DNA of 64,000 bases, taken from assembly GCA_030148485.1 (NCBI GenBank), contig JASBTJ010000024.1:54460-118459 (forward strand). Direction: 5' to 3'. Source of the DNA: Gammaproteobacteria bacterium. GTDB lineage: Bacteria; Pseudomonadota; Gammaproteobacteria; Chromatiales; Chromatiaceae. Positions 44,208-54,106 of the stretch are shown here, piece after piece. Position 1 is the first letter of the stretch, and every line of letters starts with the position of its first letter. A program made the position numbers and the translations under genes. The notes under the pieces were generated by a model. It was not told where the DNA came from. It did no database searches and saw only the letters and a program-made list of their open reading frames with translations.

Positions 44208-45473
44208 ATGACCGTCACAACGCCACACCCCACCACCAGCCCTTCCGTCGCCGCCTACGCCGCGCTGCTCCTGGCCGGCGATGTCGCCGCCGCCGCACTG
44301 CCTGCCCAGGTCCCACTGGACACCACCGGCAGCGCCACCAGTGAGCCTTGGACCCGATACGGCGATTGGCCGGACAAGGACTACCGGGCGTTCAACACCC
44401 TGTCGAGCAGGGTGTCGCCGCCGCAACCGGATCGTCCAGTCGAAATCACCGCGCCCGTCGTCGGGGACGTGTCCGCCGGCAAGGAGCTCGCGTTCGACCG
44501 TAGCCGAGGCGGTAGCTGCGTCGCCTGTCACGTCATGGGCCCGGACACGCCCGAGCTGCCGGGCAACGTCGGTCCTGATCTTTCATTGATCGGCAACGGC
44601 GGGCGCAGCGACACCTACCTGTACAACTATGTGCGTGACGCGCGGGTGTACAACCCAGCCACCGTGATGCCGCCCTGGGGCACCAACGGTCTGTTCGACG
44701 ACGGTGAGATCCGTAACATCGTCGCCTTCCTGAAATCCCTCACCACGCCGGCCCGTTTCTCCAACCCCCTGGACAATCCTGCCAACCGGCCGCCGCCGAA
44801 GGAAGAACGCGACAACCTCGACCCGCTGGAAAACCCCGCCATGCAGGCGGTGGAAGACGGCACCAGCCTGTTTGCGCGGGTCGGCAGCAGCGGGAAGTCG
44901 TGCGCGAGCTGCCATGCCTCGCCAGAGACCGCTTTCCGCACCTGGGGCGCCCAGATGCCCAAGTACTCACCGACCATGAAAAAGGTCCTGGGTGTCGAGG
45001 AATTCGTCACCCGCCACGGGCGCACCACGACCGGCGACGACCTCGCCATGCAGAGTGACGACAATACGGCGTTGTCGGTGTATCTGCGCTACCTGGCGAA
45101 CGGCACCCCCATCGCCGTGGGCGGCGACGATCCCGGCGAACGACAAGCGTTGGCGCAAGGCGAAAAGCTGATGCGGACGAAGATCGGCCAGCTCAATTTC
45201 GCGTGCATGGACTGCCATGCGCCGGACAAAGGCGCCAACAAGTGGATCCGCGGTCAGTGGCTTGGCGAAAGCCGCGGTCAGACCGACCACTTTCCCACGT
45301 GGCGTACCAGTCGCGCCGAGATCTGGGATATCCGCAAACGCTTCCAATGGTGCAACGTCGCCGTACGTGCCAACGAGCTGCCGCCGGACGCGCCGGAGTA
45401 CGGTGCTATCGAGCTTTATCTCAACACGCTCAATGCTGGACTACCGTTGAGTGTGCCGGGCATTCGACATTAA
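44208..45473 (+). CDS. SoxX-SoxA fusion cytochrome c
   Basis: 421 residues. The N-terminal part (about 60-185) is SoxX-like: heme site CVACH (104-108), PGNVGPDLSLIG and axial-type Met154 in VMPPWG. The C-terminal part (about 205-421) is SoxA-like: heme sites CASCH (232-236) and CMDCH (333-337), then RFQWCNVAVRA with the conserved Cys382 that carries the persulfide, and the family ending PEYGAIELYL...PGIRH. SoxXA joins thiosulfate or sulfane sulfur to SoxYZ in the periplasm. No other sox genes are in the window. The ATG at 44208 has AGGAG 6 bases upstream. The leader is hydrophobic but lacks a basic N-region. Confidence 0.85.
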   Translation: MTVTTPHPTTSPSVAAYAALLLAGDVAAAALPAQVPLDTTGSATSEPWTRYGDWPDKDYRAFNTLSSRVSPPQPDRPVEITAPVVGDVSAGKELAFDRSRGGSCVACHVMGPDTPELPGNVGPDLSLIGNGGRSDTYLYNYVRDARVYNPATVMPPWGTNGLFDDGEIRNIVAFLKSLTTPARFSNPLDNPANRPPPKEERDNLDPLENPAMQAVEDGTSLFARVGSSGKSCASCHASPETAFRTWGAQMPKYSPTMKKVLGVEEFVTRHGRTTTGDDLAMQSDDNTALSVYLRYLANGTPIAVGGDDPGERQALAQGEKLMRTKIGQLNFACMDCHAPDKGANKWIRGQWLGESRGQTDHFPTWRTSRAEIWDIRKRFQWCNVAVRANELPPDAPEYGAIELYLNTLNAGLPLSVPGIRH

Positions 45474-45484
45474 TAAGGAGGACA

Positions 45485-45504
45485 CCCCGGCCAGTTGGCC
45501 GGGG
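45485..45504 (+). terminator. Hairpin after the SoxXA fusion gene
   Basis: CCCCGGCC and GGCCGGGG make an 8-bp perfect stem around a 4-base loop (AGTT), 11 bases after the soxXA stop. It is the strongest hairpin in this intergenic region but lacks a T tract. Confidence 0.55.
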
Positions 45505-45521
45505 GTGACTCGGACGGCTAC

Positions 45522-45629
45522 ATGACTACGTGGCGGCGTCTATCACGCGGCCGGCACCTGTTCATGCAGGCTTACAGCGATCGGATGGGCGCGCTGCGCG
45601 ACCAACGCCACGCCCCCGCCTGGGAGTGA
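45522..45629 (+). CDS. Possible 35-residue small protein
   Basis: A short reading frame between soxXA and selO encodes a basic peptide (MTTWRRLSRGRHLF... ending RHAPAWE). It has no clear ribosome binding site and follows the soxXA hairpin. A real small protein, or chance; no family is recognised. Confidence 0.2.
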   Translation: MTTWRRLSRGRHLFMQAYSDRMGALRDQRHAPAWE

Positions 45630-45690
45630 TCCACCAATTCCCCAAGCGCTCGGGGTTGATGCCCGCCTAGGCGACGGTCACCATCGCCCC

Positions 45691-47178
45691 ATGTACAAGC
45701 TTGATGCCCTGCCTTTCGACAACGCCTTCTCCCGACTGCCGGAAACCTTCTTCGCCCGGGTTCATCCCACGCCGCTCGCAGCCCCGTATCCCATCAGCAT
45801 CAACCGGGCCGCCGCTGACCTGATCGAGCTGGATCCGGCGGAACTCACACGCCCGGACTTTGCGGACTATTTCAGCGGCGCCAAGCCCCTGCCAGGGGCC
45901 GAGCCCCTCGCGATGCTGTACGCCGGCCACCAGTTCGGCCGCTTCGTGCCCCAATTGGGCGACGGTCGGGCGATCCTGCTGGGGCAGGTGCGTAACAGCC
46001 GGGGCGAAAGCTGGGATCTGCAACTGAAGGGCTCGGGCCAGACGCCCTTTTCCCGCAACGGCGACGGTCGTGCGGTACTGCGCTCCACCATCCGTGAGTA
46101 TCTGTGCGCCGAGGCGATGCATGGCCTGCGCATCCCCACCACCCGCTCCCTGTGCATGATCGGCGGCGACGAGGAGGTCTACCGGGAGCAGATCGAGACC
46201 GGCGCCATGCTGCTGCGCATGGCGCCCAGCCATGTGCGTTTCGGGTCGTTCGAGGTGTTCTACCACCGCAACCAGTACGCCCCCCTGAAACAACTTGCCG
46301 ACCATGTCATCGCCGAGCATTACCCGGCCCTGATCGACACCGACCAGCCGTACCAGGGATTCCTCCGCGAGGTGGTGCGGCGCACGGCGCGGCTGATGGC
46401 GCAGTGGCAATTGGTCGGCTTTGCCCATGGCGTAATGAACACGGACAACATGTCGGTACTGGGCCTGACCCTGGACTACGGCCCGTTCGGCTTTCTGGAT
46501 GCCTATGATCCGGAATTCGTCTGCAACCACAGCGATTACCAGGGACGCTACAAGTTCGACGCGCAGCCGAACATCGGCCTGTGGAATCTGAGCTGCTTCG
46601 CCCAGGCCATCCTGCCGCTGCTCCACCCGGACGACGGCGAGGCCGCGGCCGAGGTCGCCAGGGACGCGCTGGCCGAGTACGAGCCCGAGTTGGTGAGCGC
46701 ATACTCTTCCGGAATGCGAGCTAAACTAGGCCTGACGACTGCGCTCGACGGCGATCAGGCACTCTCCGCCGGGCTGCTCGACGCGATGCACAGGTCCCAA
46801 GCGGACTACACCAACACGTTCCGTGCACTTTCCCGCTTCAAAAGCGGCAATGACGACCGGAACGACGCAGTTCGCGACTTGTTCATTGACCGCGCCGCCT
46901 TCGATGCCTGGGCGCTGCGCTATGCTGCCCGACTGCGCACCGAACAGTCCGACGACAGCCAGCGGCGCGCCCGGATGGACCAGGTGAATCCCAAGTTCGT
47001 GCTCCGCAATTGGCTGGCCCAGCGGGCGATCGAGCAGGCCCAGCAAAAGGACTTTTCCGAAGTCGACCGGCTGCTGCGGATCTTGCACTCACCCTTCGAC
47101 GAACACCCCGAGCATGCCGACTGCGCGGCGGAACCGCCCGATTGGGCCCTCCGGCTATCGGTCAGCTGCTCGTCGTGA
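45691..47178 (+). CDS. selO: Protein adenylyltransferase SelO (YdiU family)
   Basis: 495 residues. SelO has a pseudokinase fold that transfers AMP from ATP to Ser, Thr or Tyr of proteins involved in redox balance. Signatures seen: LAMLYAGHQFGRFVPQLGDG (about 70-89), WDLQLKGSGQTPFSR (about 108), ATP-site HGVMNTDNMSVLG (about 248), and the C-terminal redox tail CSS (the third-last residue is Cys where eukaryotes use selenocysteine). The gene stands alone after the SoxXA fusion. Length and motifs all fit, so confidence is high. Confidence 0.95.
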   Translation: MYKLDALPFDNAFSRLPETFFARVHPTPLAAPYPISINRAAADLIELDPAELTRPDFADYFSGAKPLPGAEPLAMLYAGHQFGRFVPQLGDGRAILLGQVRNSRGESWDLQLKGSGQTPFSRNGDGRAVLRSTIREYLCAEAMHGLRIPTTRSLCMIGGDEEVYREQIETGAMLLRMAPSHVRFGSFEVFYHRNQYAPLKQLADHVIAEHYPALIDTDQPYQGFLREVVRRTARLMAQWQLVGFAHGVMNTDNMSVLGLTLDYGPFGFLDAYDPEFVCNHSDYQGRYKFDAQPNIGLWNLSCFAQAILPLLHPDDGEAAAEVARDALAEYEPELVSAYSSGMRAKLGLTTALDGDQALSAGLLDAMHRSQADYTNTFRALSRFKSGNDDRNDAVRDLFIDRAAFDAWALRYAARLRTEQSDDSQRRARMDQVNPKFVLRNWLAQRAIEQAQQKDFSEVDRLLRILHSPFDEHPEHADCAAEPPDWALRLSVSCSS

Positions 47179-47289
47179 ATCCCACCGCCAGACGCGGTGG
47201 ACGCATCCACACCACCCCCGGGCTTACCCGGTTCCTCCCACACACCGCGGCAGGTAGAATTCGCCCTCCAGCAGCCCCAGGTAAGCGCC

Positions 47290-47979
47290 ATGCGCATCCC
47301 CTTCAGTGAACAACCCGGTCGTCAGGAACGCCATTTCCGGCGCAAATTGGACAATGAGTTGTTTCCTCAACCGATTCGCAATCCACAGGACGACGACCTG
47401 CTGGAGGTGCAACGGGTGGATCATGAGGAACTGATCGGCTTCCTCACCGACTTGCGCGAAACCGTGCAGCAGGCCGTGGCGCTCAAGCCCAATGAGGAAA
47501 GCCAGGTGATCCTGGACCTGAAGGAACGGCTGGACAAGCTGTACGAACAATCGGCCGGTCTGGCGGACGAGCAGTCCGGCAACCAGGAAGCCATCCGGCA
47601 GCTGATCGCAGTGATCATGAAAACCCTGTGGGCGGCGGCCACCGACCCGCAGGCCGAGTCCGAACTACAGCAGGAGACCACCGCGCGGGCCACACACTTC
47701 GAATTGTTGCGCGAGCCGCTGGTGGCCGACCTGCTGCATCCGGCCAGCCCCATCGGCGAGGGCGAGCTGGTACCGACCCTGCTGAGCGAATCCGAAGCCG
47801 CCGTCGCCGCCGCCGTCACCTTGTTCGACGAAGACCAGCTGGCGTTGCTGATCGGCCAGGCCCACGCGTTGCTCGACGAGAAGGACCCTCACGCCACCCG
47901 TTACCCCAAGGCGCCACTGCGACTGAAACAGATGGAAGCCGCACTGGCGGCACTGCAACCGGCCCATGCGGTCAACTGA
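47290..47979 (+). CDS. Uncharacterised helical protein
   Basis: 229 residues from the ATG at 47290; an upstream in-frame start at 47197 is possible but would add a non-native leader. It is acidic and predicted mostly helical, with a coiled-coil stretch (DLKERLDKLYEQSAGLADEQ, about 75-94). There is no signal peptide, span or catalytic motif. I do not recognise a family. It is convergent with the SIMPL-domain gene. Confidence 0.6.
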   Translation: MRIPFSEQPGRQERHFRRKLDNELFPQPIRNPQDDDLLEVQRVDHEELIGFLTDLRETVQQAVALKPNEESQVILDLKERLDKLYEQSAGLADEQSGNQEAIRQLIAVIMKTLWAAATDPQAESELQQETTARATHFELLREPLVADLLHPASPIGEGELVPTLLSESEAAVAAAVTLFDEDQLALLIGQAHALLDEKDPHATRYPKAPLRLKQMEAALAALQPAHAVN

Positions 47980-48003
47980 GCCCACCGGGGCAAGGCCGCT
48001 GGT

Positions 48004-48684
48004 TCAATTCTTGAGCTGGATCGTCCCGGTCACCGACACCTGGACCTGACTGCTGCCACCCTCCAGTCGCGGCGCCGACACCGCCATTTCCGCGCGGGCC
48101 ATGGCCAGGTGGGGGATCGGCGGCGGCAGCCCCCCGGTATCCACCTGCAGATTGACCAACCGATATCCGTCCCGGCCCAGTCGCTTGGCCACCAGCTGTG
48201 CACGGGCGGTGAAATTCTCCAATGCCTGGGCGATCAGGCTTTCTTCAACACTGGCGCGACGCTGCGAAGACAGCACGAACGACACGCTCTGCAGACCAAG
48301 ACGGGCCTGGAGGCTGCCGAGCAGCTCGCTCATGGCCGTGACATCGGCGCTGTCCAATTTCAGCGTCTGCCTGACTCGCCAACCGGTGATAAGGCCCTTC
48401 TGATAGACCGGAAAGGTCTGGTAGGCGGGGGTGCTCGCGGTGATTTGCCTGGCCCCGTGCAACTGTCGCAAGGCCCATTCCATCTCGCGGTTCACCGCGT
48501 CCGCCAGGGCCGCGGGCGCAGTGCCTTCACGCTCCGCGAACAGCATGGCCTCGATACGGTCATTGTCCACTTCGCGTTCGGCATGGGCGGACAGCGTGAC
48601 CACGTCGAACAACGTCTCCGCACCCTCCTGTGCCTGAGCCAGGACGGGCGCGACCAGCAAACAGAGTAGCGATAAGTAACGCAT
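48004..48684 (-). CDS. Exported SIMPL-domain (DUF541) protein
   Basis: 226 residues. A signal peptide (MRYLSLLCLLVAPVLAQAQ) precedes a SIMPL domain: VVTLSAHAEREVDNDRIEA (about 28-46) and the later VSVTGTIQL. This matches the periplasmic SIMPL/DUF541 family, whose members help resist oxidative stress (for example YggE). The ATG at 48684 was chosen for its signal peptide. The exact role here is unknown. Confidence 0.85.
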   Translation of the reverse strand: MRYLSLLCLLVAPVLAQAQEGAETLFDVVTLSAHAEREVDNDRIEAMLFAEREGTAPAALADAVNREMEWALRQLHGARQITASTPAYQTFPVYQKGLITGWRVRQTLKLDSADVTAMSELLGSLQARLGLQSVSFVLSSQRRASVEESLIAQALENFTARAQLVAKRLGRDGYRLVNLQVDTGGLPPPIPHLAMARAEMAVSAPRLEGGSSQVQVSVTGTIQLKN

Positions 48685-48758
48685 AACAGGATCTCCGGAT
48701 GGCGGAACACGGGGCTTGCGCCTATGCTTTCCGATTCGCCCCAAGCTAACACGTTCAC

Positions 48759-49049
48759 ATGCAAGAAGACCGGCCACGCATCGAGATCGAGTACTGCAAC
48801 CAGTGCGGCTTCTTGCTGCGCGCCGGGTGGATGGCCCAGGAGCTGTTGCGCGCCTTTGAGGACGAGCTGAGCGAAGTGGCCATACGACCGGGCAGCGGCG
48901 GCAACTTCGTGGTGCGGCTGTCGGGCGACGTATTGTTCTCGCGCAAGACCGAGGGACGCTTTCCCGAGGCCAAGGAACTCAAGCAATTGATCCGTGACCG
49001 CATCGAATCGGAACGCCGCTTCGGGCACGACGAGCGCGACCCGGTCTAG
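48759..49049 (+). CDS. SelT/SelW/SelH-family thioredoxin-like protein
   Basis: 96 residues with the CxxC redox motif CNQC at 13-16 in IEYCNQCGFLLRAGWMAQELL, and the late VRLSGDVLFSRKTEGRFPE. This is the bacterial SelW (Rdx) family, in which the first CxxC position can be selenocysteine; both are plain Cys here. It probably acts as a small redox carrier or reductase. It is divergent from the SIMPL-domain gene upstream and convergent with the lipoprotein gene downstream. Confidence 0.85.
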   Translation: MQEDRPRIEIEYCNQCGFLLRAGWMAQELLRAFEDELSEVAIRPGSGGNFVVRLSGDVLFSRKTEGRFPEAKELKQLIRDRIESERRFGHDERDPV

Positions 49050-49052
49050 ACG

Positions 49053-49604
49053 CTATTCCAACCGCCCCCACTTCCCTAGTGCCTGGGCCATATCCTTGCG
49101 CGTCGGCGGCATTACGTCCGCGGGCTGGTCTCGCGCGCCCAGACAGGTGAGGCGCATCAACCCCACCCGCGCGCTGTCGGTAAGCCAGAAGTGATATCCC
49201 TCGAAGATATCGGACAGCGCGTCGCGGCCACCCCAGCCGATCGATCCCACGCCGATGTTGATGCCGATACCCACCCCGACCCCGGCCACCTGATGCCCGA
49301 AGCCGCCGAAGACCACCTCGGTGGTGACGTCCTGCACCCGCTCGATCAGGTACCGACCGGCCGGCACCGTGCGCGGCAGCCCGCTGACCCGATCGATCTC
49401 CAAGGCGCAATGGGGTGCGAACTCGTCGACGCCGGGGACCAACTGTCCGTGCTGGAAGAACACCCGTGCACGACCTTCCGGCACCGACACCGGGCCGTTC
49501 AGCACCAAAGCGCGCGGCGCATCCTGCCGAGGCGCTGATGCGCAACCGGCCAGCAACAGGACCAACCACCAACCGACGAACCGCCAACCGAGGATGGACA
49601 CCAT
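49053..49604 (-). CDS. Uncharacterised lipoprotein
   Basis: 183 residues. The lipobox LLLAGC at about 16-21 after a hydrophobic leader marks a lipoprotein signal peptide, with the modified Cys at about 21. The middle has an unusual glycine/valine-rich stretch (VGVGIGINIGVGSIGWGG). There is no known domain. It may sit in the outer membrane, as residues +2 and +3 (Ala-Ser) do not give inner-membrane retention. Confidence 0.7.
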   Translation of the reverse strand: MVSILGWRFVGWWLVLLLAGCASAPRQDAPRALVLNGPVSVPEGRARVFFQHGQLVPGVDEFAPHCALEIDRVSGLPRTVPAGRYLIERVQDVTTEVVFGGFGHQVAGVGVGIGINIGVGSIGWGGRDALSDIFEGYHFWLTDSARVGLMRLTCLGARDQPADVMPPTRKDMAQALGKWGRLE

Positions 49605-49741
49605 GGCGCTCCTGCGATACTCAGGGATCAACGAGGTGCGCCCGCTGCGCACCACTGGACTATAAATGAGCCCACGCCAGGGGCCCAGACGATTGGGTCA
49701 CCATGCGACGCCGCGAACGGCTGCCGTGCCGGCCGACTACT

Positions 49742-52700
49742 TCACAACAGCACCCGCTCGATGCCGCCTTGCTTGGCCTGGTCGATAAAGTCTCGCTGCC
49801 AGTTGTCGCCGAGCAGGTGCCGGGCCATCTCCACCACGATGTAGTCGGTGGTCAGCCCGGTTTCGTCACCATACTTGGCCAGTCCCTGCTGACAGGCGGG
49901 GCAGCTGGTGAGCAGCTTCACCTGCCCGTCGGTGGTCGGGCGGCCGGTCAGCTCGGTCAGTCCCTGGTGCAGTTCCTCCGCCTTGCGGAAACGCAACTGG
50001 TTGGCGATGTCCGGGCGGGCGGTGCCCAGGGTGCCCGACTCTCCGCAGCAGCGGTCCGAAAGCTGCACCTCGCCCCCGGTCAGTTCGCGGGCGACCTTGA
50101 GCGGGTTGTGGGTCTTCATAGGCGTGTGGCAGGGATCGTGGTAGAGATACTGCACCCCTTGCACCCCGTCCATCCTGACGCCTTTTTCCAGTAGGTATTC
50201 GTGGATATCGAGCAGCCGGCAGCCGGGAAAGATCTTTTCGAATTCATACTGCAACAGCTGATCCATGCAGGTGCCGCAGGACACCACCACGGTCTTGATA
50301 TCCAGGTAGTTGAGGGTATTGGCCACCCGATGGAACAGCACCCGGTTATCGGTGGTGATCTGCTGCCCCTTGTCGGCCAGCCCGGCGGATTTCTGCGGAT
50401 AGCCGCAGCACAGGTAACCCGGTGGCAGCACGGTCTGGGCGCCGCTGCGGTAGAGCATCGCCAGGGTGGCCAGACCGATATCGGAGAACAACCGCTCGGA
50501 GCCGCAACCGGGAAAATAGAACACCGCGTCCGAATCGTCGGTGACCCTGGCCGGGTCGCGCAGGATGGGCACATAGGCCTTGTCTTCCAGACCCAGCTCG
50601 GCACGGTAGGAACGTTTCGGCAACGCGACACGAATGGGGCGGCGCACCAGCTCGACCACCTGTTCGGTCACCTTCATCTTGCCGGTGGTGGCCGGCGGGA
50701 GACGGTCCTTTTTGCCGAGCAGACCGAACTTCTTGAATACATCGTGCCCGACACTGATGCCTTTGAAGCCCCACTTGGCCATGCCGGTGCGCAGCGCCGC
50801 GATGGTGCGCGGGTCGGTGGCGTTGAGGAATTGCATGGCCGCCCAGGCACCGGCATTGAATTTCTTTTGCCCGCGATCCACCAGGATCTTGCGCATGCGC
50901 ATGGTGACATTGCCGAAATCAATGTTAACCGGGCAGGGGTTCTCGCACTTGTGGCAGACGGTGCAGTGGTCTGCGACGTCGTTCATCTCGTCGAAATGCT
51001 GCACCGACAAGCCACGGCGGGTCTGTTCCTCGTAGAGAAACGCCTCGATGATCAATCCGGTCCCCAGGATCTTGTTGCGCGGCGAGTACAGCAGGTTGGC
51101 GCGCGGCACATGGGTCATGCAGACCGGCTTGCACTTGCCGCAACGAAGACAATGCTTCACGTCGTCGTTCAGCGCGCCCAGCTCGCTCTCTTCCAGAATG
51201 ATCGCTTCCTGTTGCACCAGCCGCAGTGAGGGCGTGTAGGCACCGTTCAATCCGGAGCCCGGCATCAGTTTGCCCTTGTTGAAGCGCCCATGCGGATCGA
51301 CCTTCTGCTTGTAGGCGACGAACGCCTGGAGCTTGTCGTCCTCCAGATACTGGATCTTGGTCAGACCGATGCCGTGCTCGCCGGAGATCACGCCGTCCAG
51401 GGACTGCGCAAGGTCCATGACCCGATCGACGATGCGGTCCGCCTCGTGCAGCATCGCGTAGTCGGACGAGTGCACCGGGATGTTGGTGTGTACATTGCCG
51501 TCGCCGGCATGCATGTGCAACGCGACAAACAACCGCACGTCGCGTATCTCGGCGTGGATCTTTTCCAAGCGGGTCCGCACCGGCGTCAGATCCTGACCGG
51601 CAAAGATCTCGTTCAGGCGATTGGCGATCTCCTTGCGGTAGGACTGACGCAAATCCCGGCGCAGCATCATGTCCAACAGGGTGTCGCCGTCCCGTAGCAG
51701 CGGGATTTCGGGGTCACGCAGCAGATGGGTGTGCTTGTCCGCCAACGCGTCCAGGTTTTCCAGGACCCGCGACCAGCGGTCTCGGGCCGCGGCGAGCACT
51801 TCACGGGCCGCCTCGCGCTTGGCGCCCAGGATGGCGTCAGCCTCGTCGGAGTCCTCGTAACTTTCGGCGGCTCGCGCCTCCGGCATGGCGCCGGCAAGAT
51901 AATCGAGCACCCGATCCATGATCGCCAATTTGTTGGCAATGGACTGCTCGATGTTGATGCGTTCGATCCCTCGGCTGTAGTCCGCCAGTTTTTCCAGCGG
52001 AATCACCACGTCCTCGTTGATCTTGAAGGCGTTGGTGTGCGCTGAAATGGCCGCCGTGCGGGCGCGATCCAACCAGAAGCGTCGACGTGCCTCGGGGCTG
52101 ACTGCGACAAAGCCCTCGCCCTCACGGGCATTGGCCAGCCGGACGATCTCGGACGCCGTCCTGGCCACGGCATCCTCGTCGTCGGACACCAGATCGGCGA
52201 TCAGCACCATCTTGGGCCGTTCGCGGCGGTTGGCGGCCTTGGTGGCGTAATTGACTGCCTTCACGTAACGCTCGTCCAGATGTTCCAGGCCCGACATCAG
52301 CACGCCATCGGCAGCCTCGATGAAGTCCTTGATCTCGACGATCGCCGGCACGGCCGTGGCCAGATCGGTACCGAAAAATTCCAGACACACGGTGCGCACG
52401 TGGCTGGGCATGCGGTGCAACACAAAGCGCGCCGAGGTGATCAGTCCGTCGCACCCCTCCTTCTGTACGCCCGGCAGACCGGCCAGGAACTTGTCCGTGA
52501 CGTCCTTTCCGAGCCCTGCTTTGCGGAAGGTACTACCGGGCATCCCCAGTACTTCCGGCTCACCCTTCAGCGCCGTGCCGTTGACCTCGTAGCGGCTGAT
52601 CCGGAAGCGTACCGTCGCCTGCTCGTGGATCTTGCCGAGATTGTGGTCGAGCCGCTCCACCACCAGCCAGTCGCCGTCCGGGGTGACCATGCGCCACTCG

Positions 52701-53599
52701 GCCAGGTTGTCCAGGGTGGTACCCCACAGCACCGCTTTCTTGCCGCCGGCGTTCATGGCGATGTTACCGCCAATGGTCGACGCGTCCTGACTGGTAGGAT
52801 CCACGGCGAAGGCCAGGCCGTGCCGGTCGGCCAATTCGGACACCCGGCGGGTAACCACCCCGGCGCCAGCCCGCACCGTCGGCACCTGCCCGCTCACACC
52901 GGGCAGCGCGATCCGTTCCACATCGGACAGGTCTTCCAGCTTCTCGGTATTGATCACCGCCGAGAGGGCATCCAATGGCACCGCCGAGCCGGTGTAGCCG
53001 GTGCCGCCGCCTCGGGGGATCAAGGTCAAGCCACATTCGATCAGCGCCCGCACGATGCCGGCGACCTCCTGCTCGGTATCCGGCGACACCACCACAAAGG
53101 GCATTTCCACCCGCCAGTCGGTGGCATCGGTGGCATGGGATACCCGCGCCAGGCCGCCGAAATCGATGTTGTCCTTGCGGGTCAATCCGGCCAGACGGCG
53201 GGTGACCTTGTCGCGCAGCGCGAGATTCGCCGCGAAACCGTTGGCGAAGTCGTCCACCGCGGTACGCGCCGCCGTCAGCAATCGCGCCACGGCCGGGTTG
53301 TCGTTGAGGCGTTGCTCGAACTGATCGAGCCGATGATTGAGCGCCTGTATCAGCGCATCACGCCGATCCTTGTTGCGCTGCAGGTCGTCCTGCAGGTAAG
53401 GGTTTCGCACCACCACCCACATGTCGCCCAGCACCTCGAACAACATGCGCGCCGAGCGACCGGTACGGCGGCTGCCGCGCAGTTGTTCGATCAACGACCA
53501 CATCTGCTCGCCCAGAAAGCGGATCACGATCTCGCGGTCCGAGAACGAGGTGTAGTTGTAGGGGATCTCGCGGATACGGCTGGTGTGCTGGGCGCTCAT
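49742..53599 (-). CDS. FAD-linked oxidase with Fe-S and CCG domains (DUF3683/YdiJ-like)
   Basis: 1285 residues, one of the largest enzymes here. Domains in order: a DUF3683-type N-terminus (about 1-110), a GlcD-like FAD-binding PCMH domain (about 180-420, with [17 protein letters not shown]), the FAD-linked oxidase C-domain (to about 790), two 4Fe-4S ferredoxin clusters ([11 protein letters not shown] and [11 protein letters not shown], about 850-930), and two Cys-rich CCG domains (CCGYPQK and CCGESGTLG). It probably oxidises a 2-hydroxyacid such as D-lactate or 2-hydroxyglutarate and passes electrons to a membrane quinone or cytochrome. The ATG at 53599 is preferred over 53647. Confidence 0.9.
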   Translation of the reverse strand: MSAQHTSRIREIPYNYTSFSDREIVIRFLGEQMWSLIEQLRGSRRTGRSARMLFEVLGDMWVVVRNPYLQDDLQRNKDRRDALIQALNHRLDQFEQRLNDNPAVARLLTAARTAVDDFANGFAANLALRDKVTRRLAGLTRKDNIDFGGLARVSHATDATDWRVEMPFVVVSPDTEQEVAGIVRALIECGLTLIPRGGGTGYTGSAVPLDALSAVINTEKLEDLSDVERIALPGVSGQVPTVRAGAGVVTRRVSELADRHGLAFAVDPTSQDASTIGGNIAMNAGGKKAVLWGTTLDNLAEWRMVTPDGDWLVVERLDHNLGKIHEQATVRFRISRYEVNGTALKGEPEVLGMPGSTFRKAGLGKDVTDKFLAGLPGVQKEGCDGLITSARFVLHRMPSHVRTVCLEFFGTDLATAVPAIVEIKDFIEAADGVLMSGLEHLDERYVKAVNYATKAANRRERPKMVLIADLVSDDEDAVARTASEIVRLANAREGEGFVAVSPEARRRFWLDRARTAAISAHTNAFKINEDVVIPLEKLADYSRGIERINIEQSIANKLAIMDRVLDYLAGAMPEARAAESYEDSDEADAILGAKREAAREVLAAARDRWSRVLENLDALADKHTHLLRDPEIPLLRDGDTLLDMMLRRDLRQSYRKEIANRLNEIFAGQDLTPVRTRLEKIHAEIRDVRLFVALHMHAGDGNVHTNIPVHSSDYAMLHEADRIVDRVMDLAQSLDGVISGEHGIGLTKIQYLEDDKLQAFVAYKQKVDPHGRFNKGKLMPGSGLNGAYTPSLRLVQQEAIILEESELGALNDDVKHCLRCGKCKPVCMTHVPRANLLYSPRNKILGTGLIIEAFLYEEQTRRGLSVQHFDEMNDVADHCTVCHKCENPCPVNIDFGNVTMRMRKILVDRGQKKFNAGAWAAMQFLNATDPRTIAALRTGMAKWGFKGISVGHDVFKKFGLLGKKDRLPPATTGKMKVTEQVVELVRRPIRVALPKRSYRAELGLEDKAYVPILRDPARVTDDSDAVFYFPGCGSERLFSDIGLATLAMLYRSGAQTVLPPGYLCCGYPQKSAGLADKGQQITTDNRVLFHRVANTLNYLDIKTVVVSCGTCMDQLLQYEFEKIFPGCRLLDIHEYLLEKGVRMDGVQGVQYLYHDPCHTPMKTHNPLKVARELTGGEVQLSDRCCGESGTLGTARPDIANQLRFRKAEELHQGLTELTGRPTTDGQVKLLTSCPACQQGLAKYGDETGLTTDYIVVEMARHLLGDNWQRDFIDQAKQGGIERVLL

Positions 53600-54106
53600 G
53601 GGCTCGCTGGACTGTCGAAGAAGGCCGGGCTGCGCCCGGGGCGCCATTCTAACCCAGCGCGACCCGTCGTTGGGCGCCGGTAAACCCTGTGCGCAATGCG
53701 CCTTGTCGGGCGGGCCGCCTGCGACACCAATGGACTAAATCGCCCCGAGTCCGCGTCTTCACGGAATAAAACCGGCTACCGGGTGTTTACCGGGTGAACC
53801 CGAACCCGATGGAGGATCCCGCCAATGAAACCGCACGGAGACCGCAGGACCAGCCTGCGGCGAGTGAAATGACCAATCGGACCCCGGTCCTGGCGGCGGA
53901 CCTGGCCGCCGCGGGCAACCGGCTGATGGGTGGGCGGCGAACCCGGGCATGCCCTGGTCAGCGACCTGACCCGCGAACAGTTGCTGCCGCTGGCCCATGC
54001 GGTATACCGGCAACTTCGCGACCGGGTGCCGGTCAAATCCAACTCTTAGCGACTCACGGGTCGCACATCGCCAAGCAACAAATCAAGCAACCAAATCAAC
54101 CCTCAA
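53600..54106. other. Intergenic region between the large oxidoreductase and the cytochrome c' gene
   Basis: 507 bases with no confident gene. It holds the leader of the minus-strand oxidoreductase gene and a frameshifted or chance reading frame at 53869-54049. A GGAGG at about 53813 is followed by a short basic peptide frame (53825-53872) that overlaps the 53869 start. No hairpin, tRNA or repeat was recognised. Confidence 0.5.
53869..54049 (+). pseudogene. Possible frameshifted small gene
   Basis: The frame starting MTNRTPVLAADLAAAGNRLMGG continues in the next frame as GEPGHALVSDLTREQLLPLA, then AHAVYRQLRDRVPVKSNS and a stop at 54047. One extra base in a G/C-rich run near 53932 would explain it; one base removed gives a ~60-residue acidic-then-basic protein. 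No family is recognised. A sequencing error or chance is possible. Confidence 0.3.

Noticed and set aside
52280..53683. A 467-codon plus-strand frame opposite the large oxidoreductase
   Set aside because: Antisense shadow, no motif, and the oxidoreductase reads through the same bases with intact domains.
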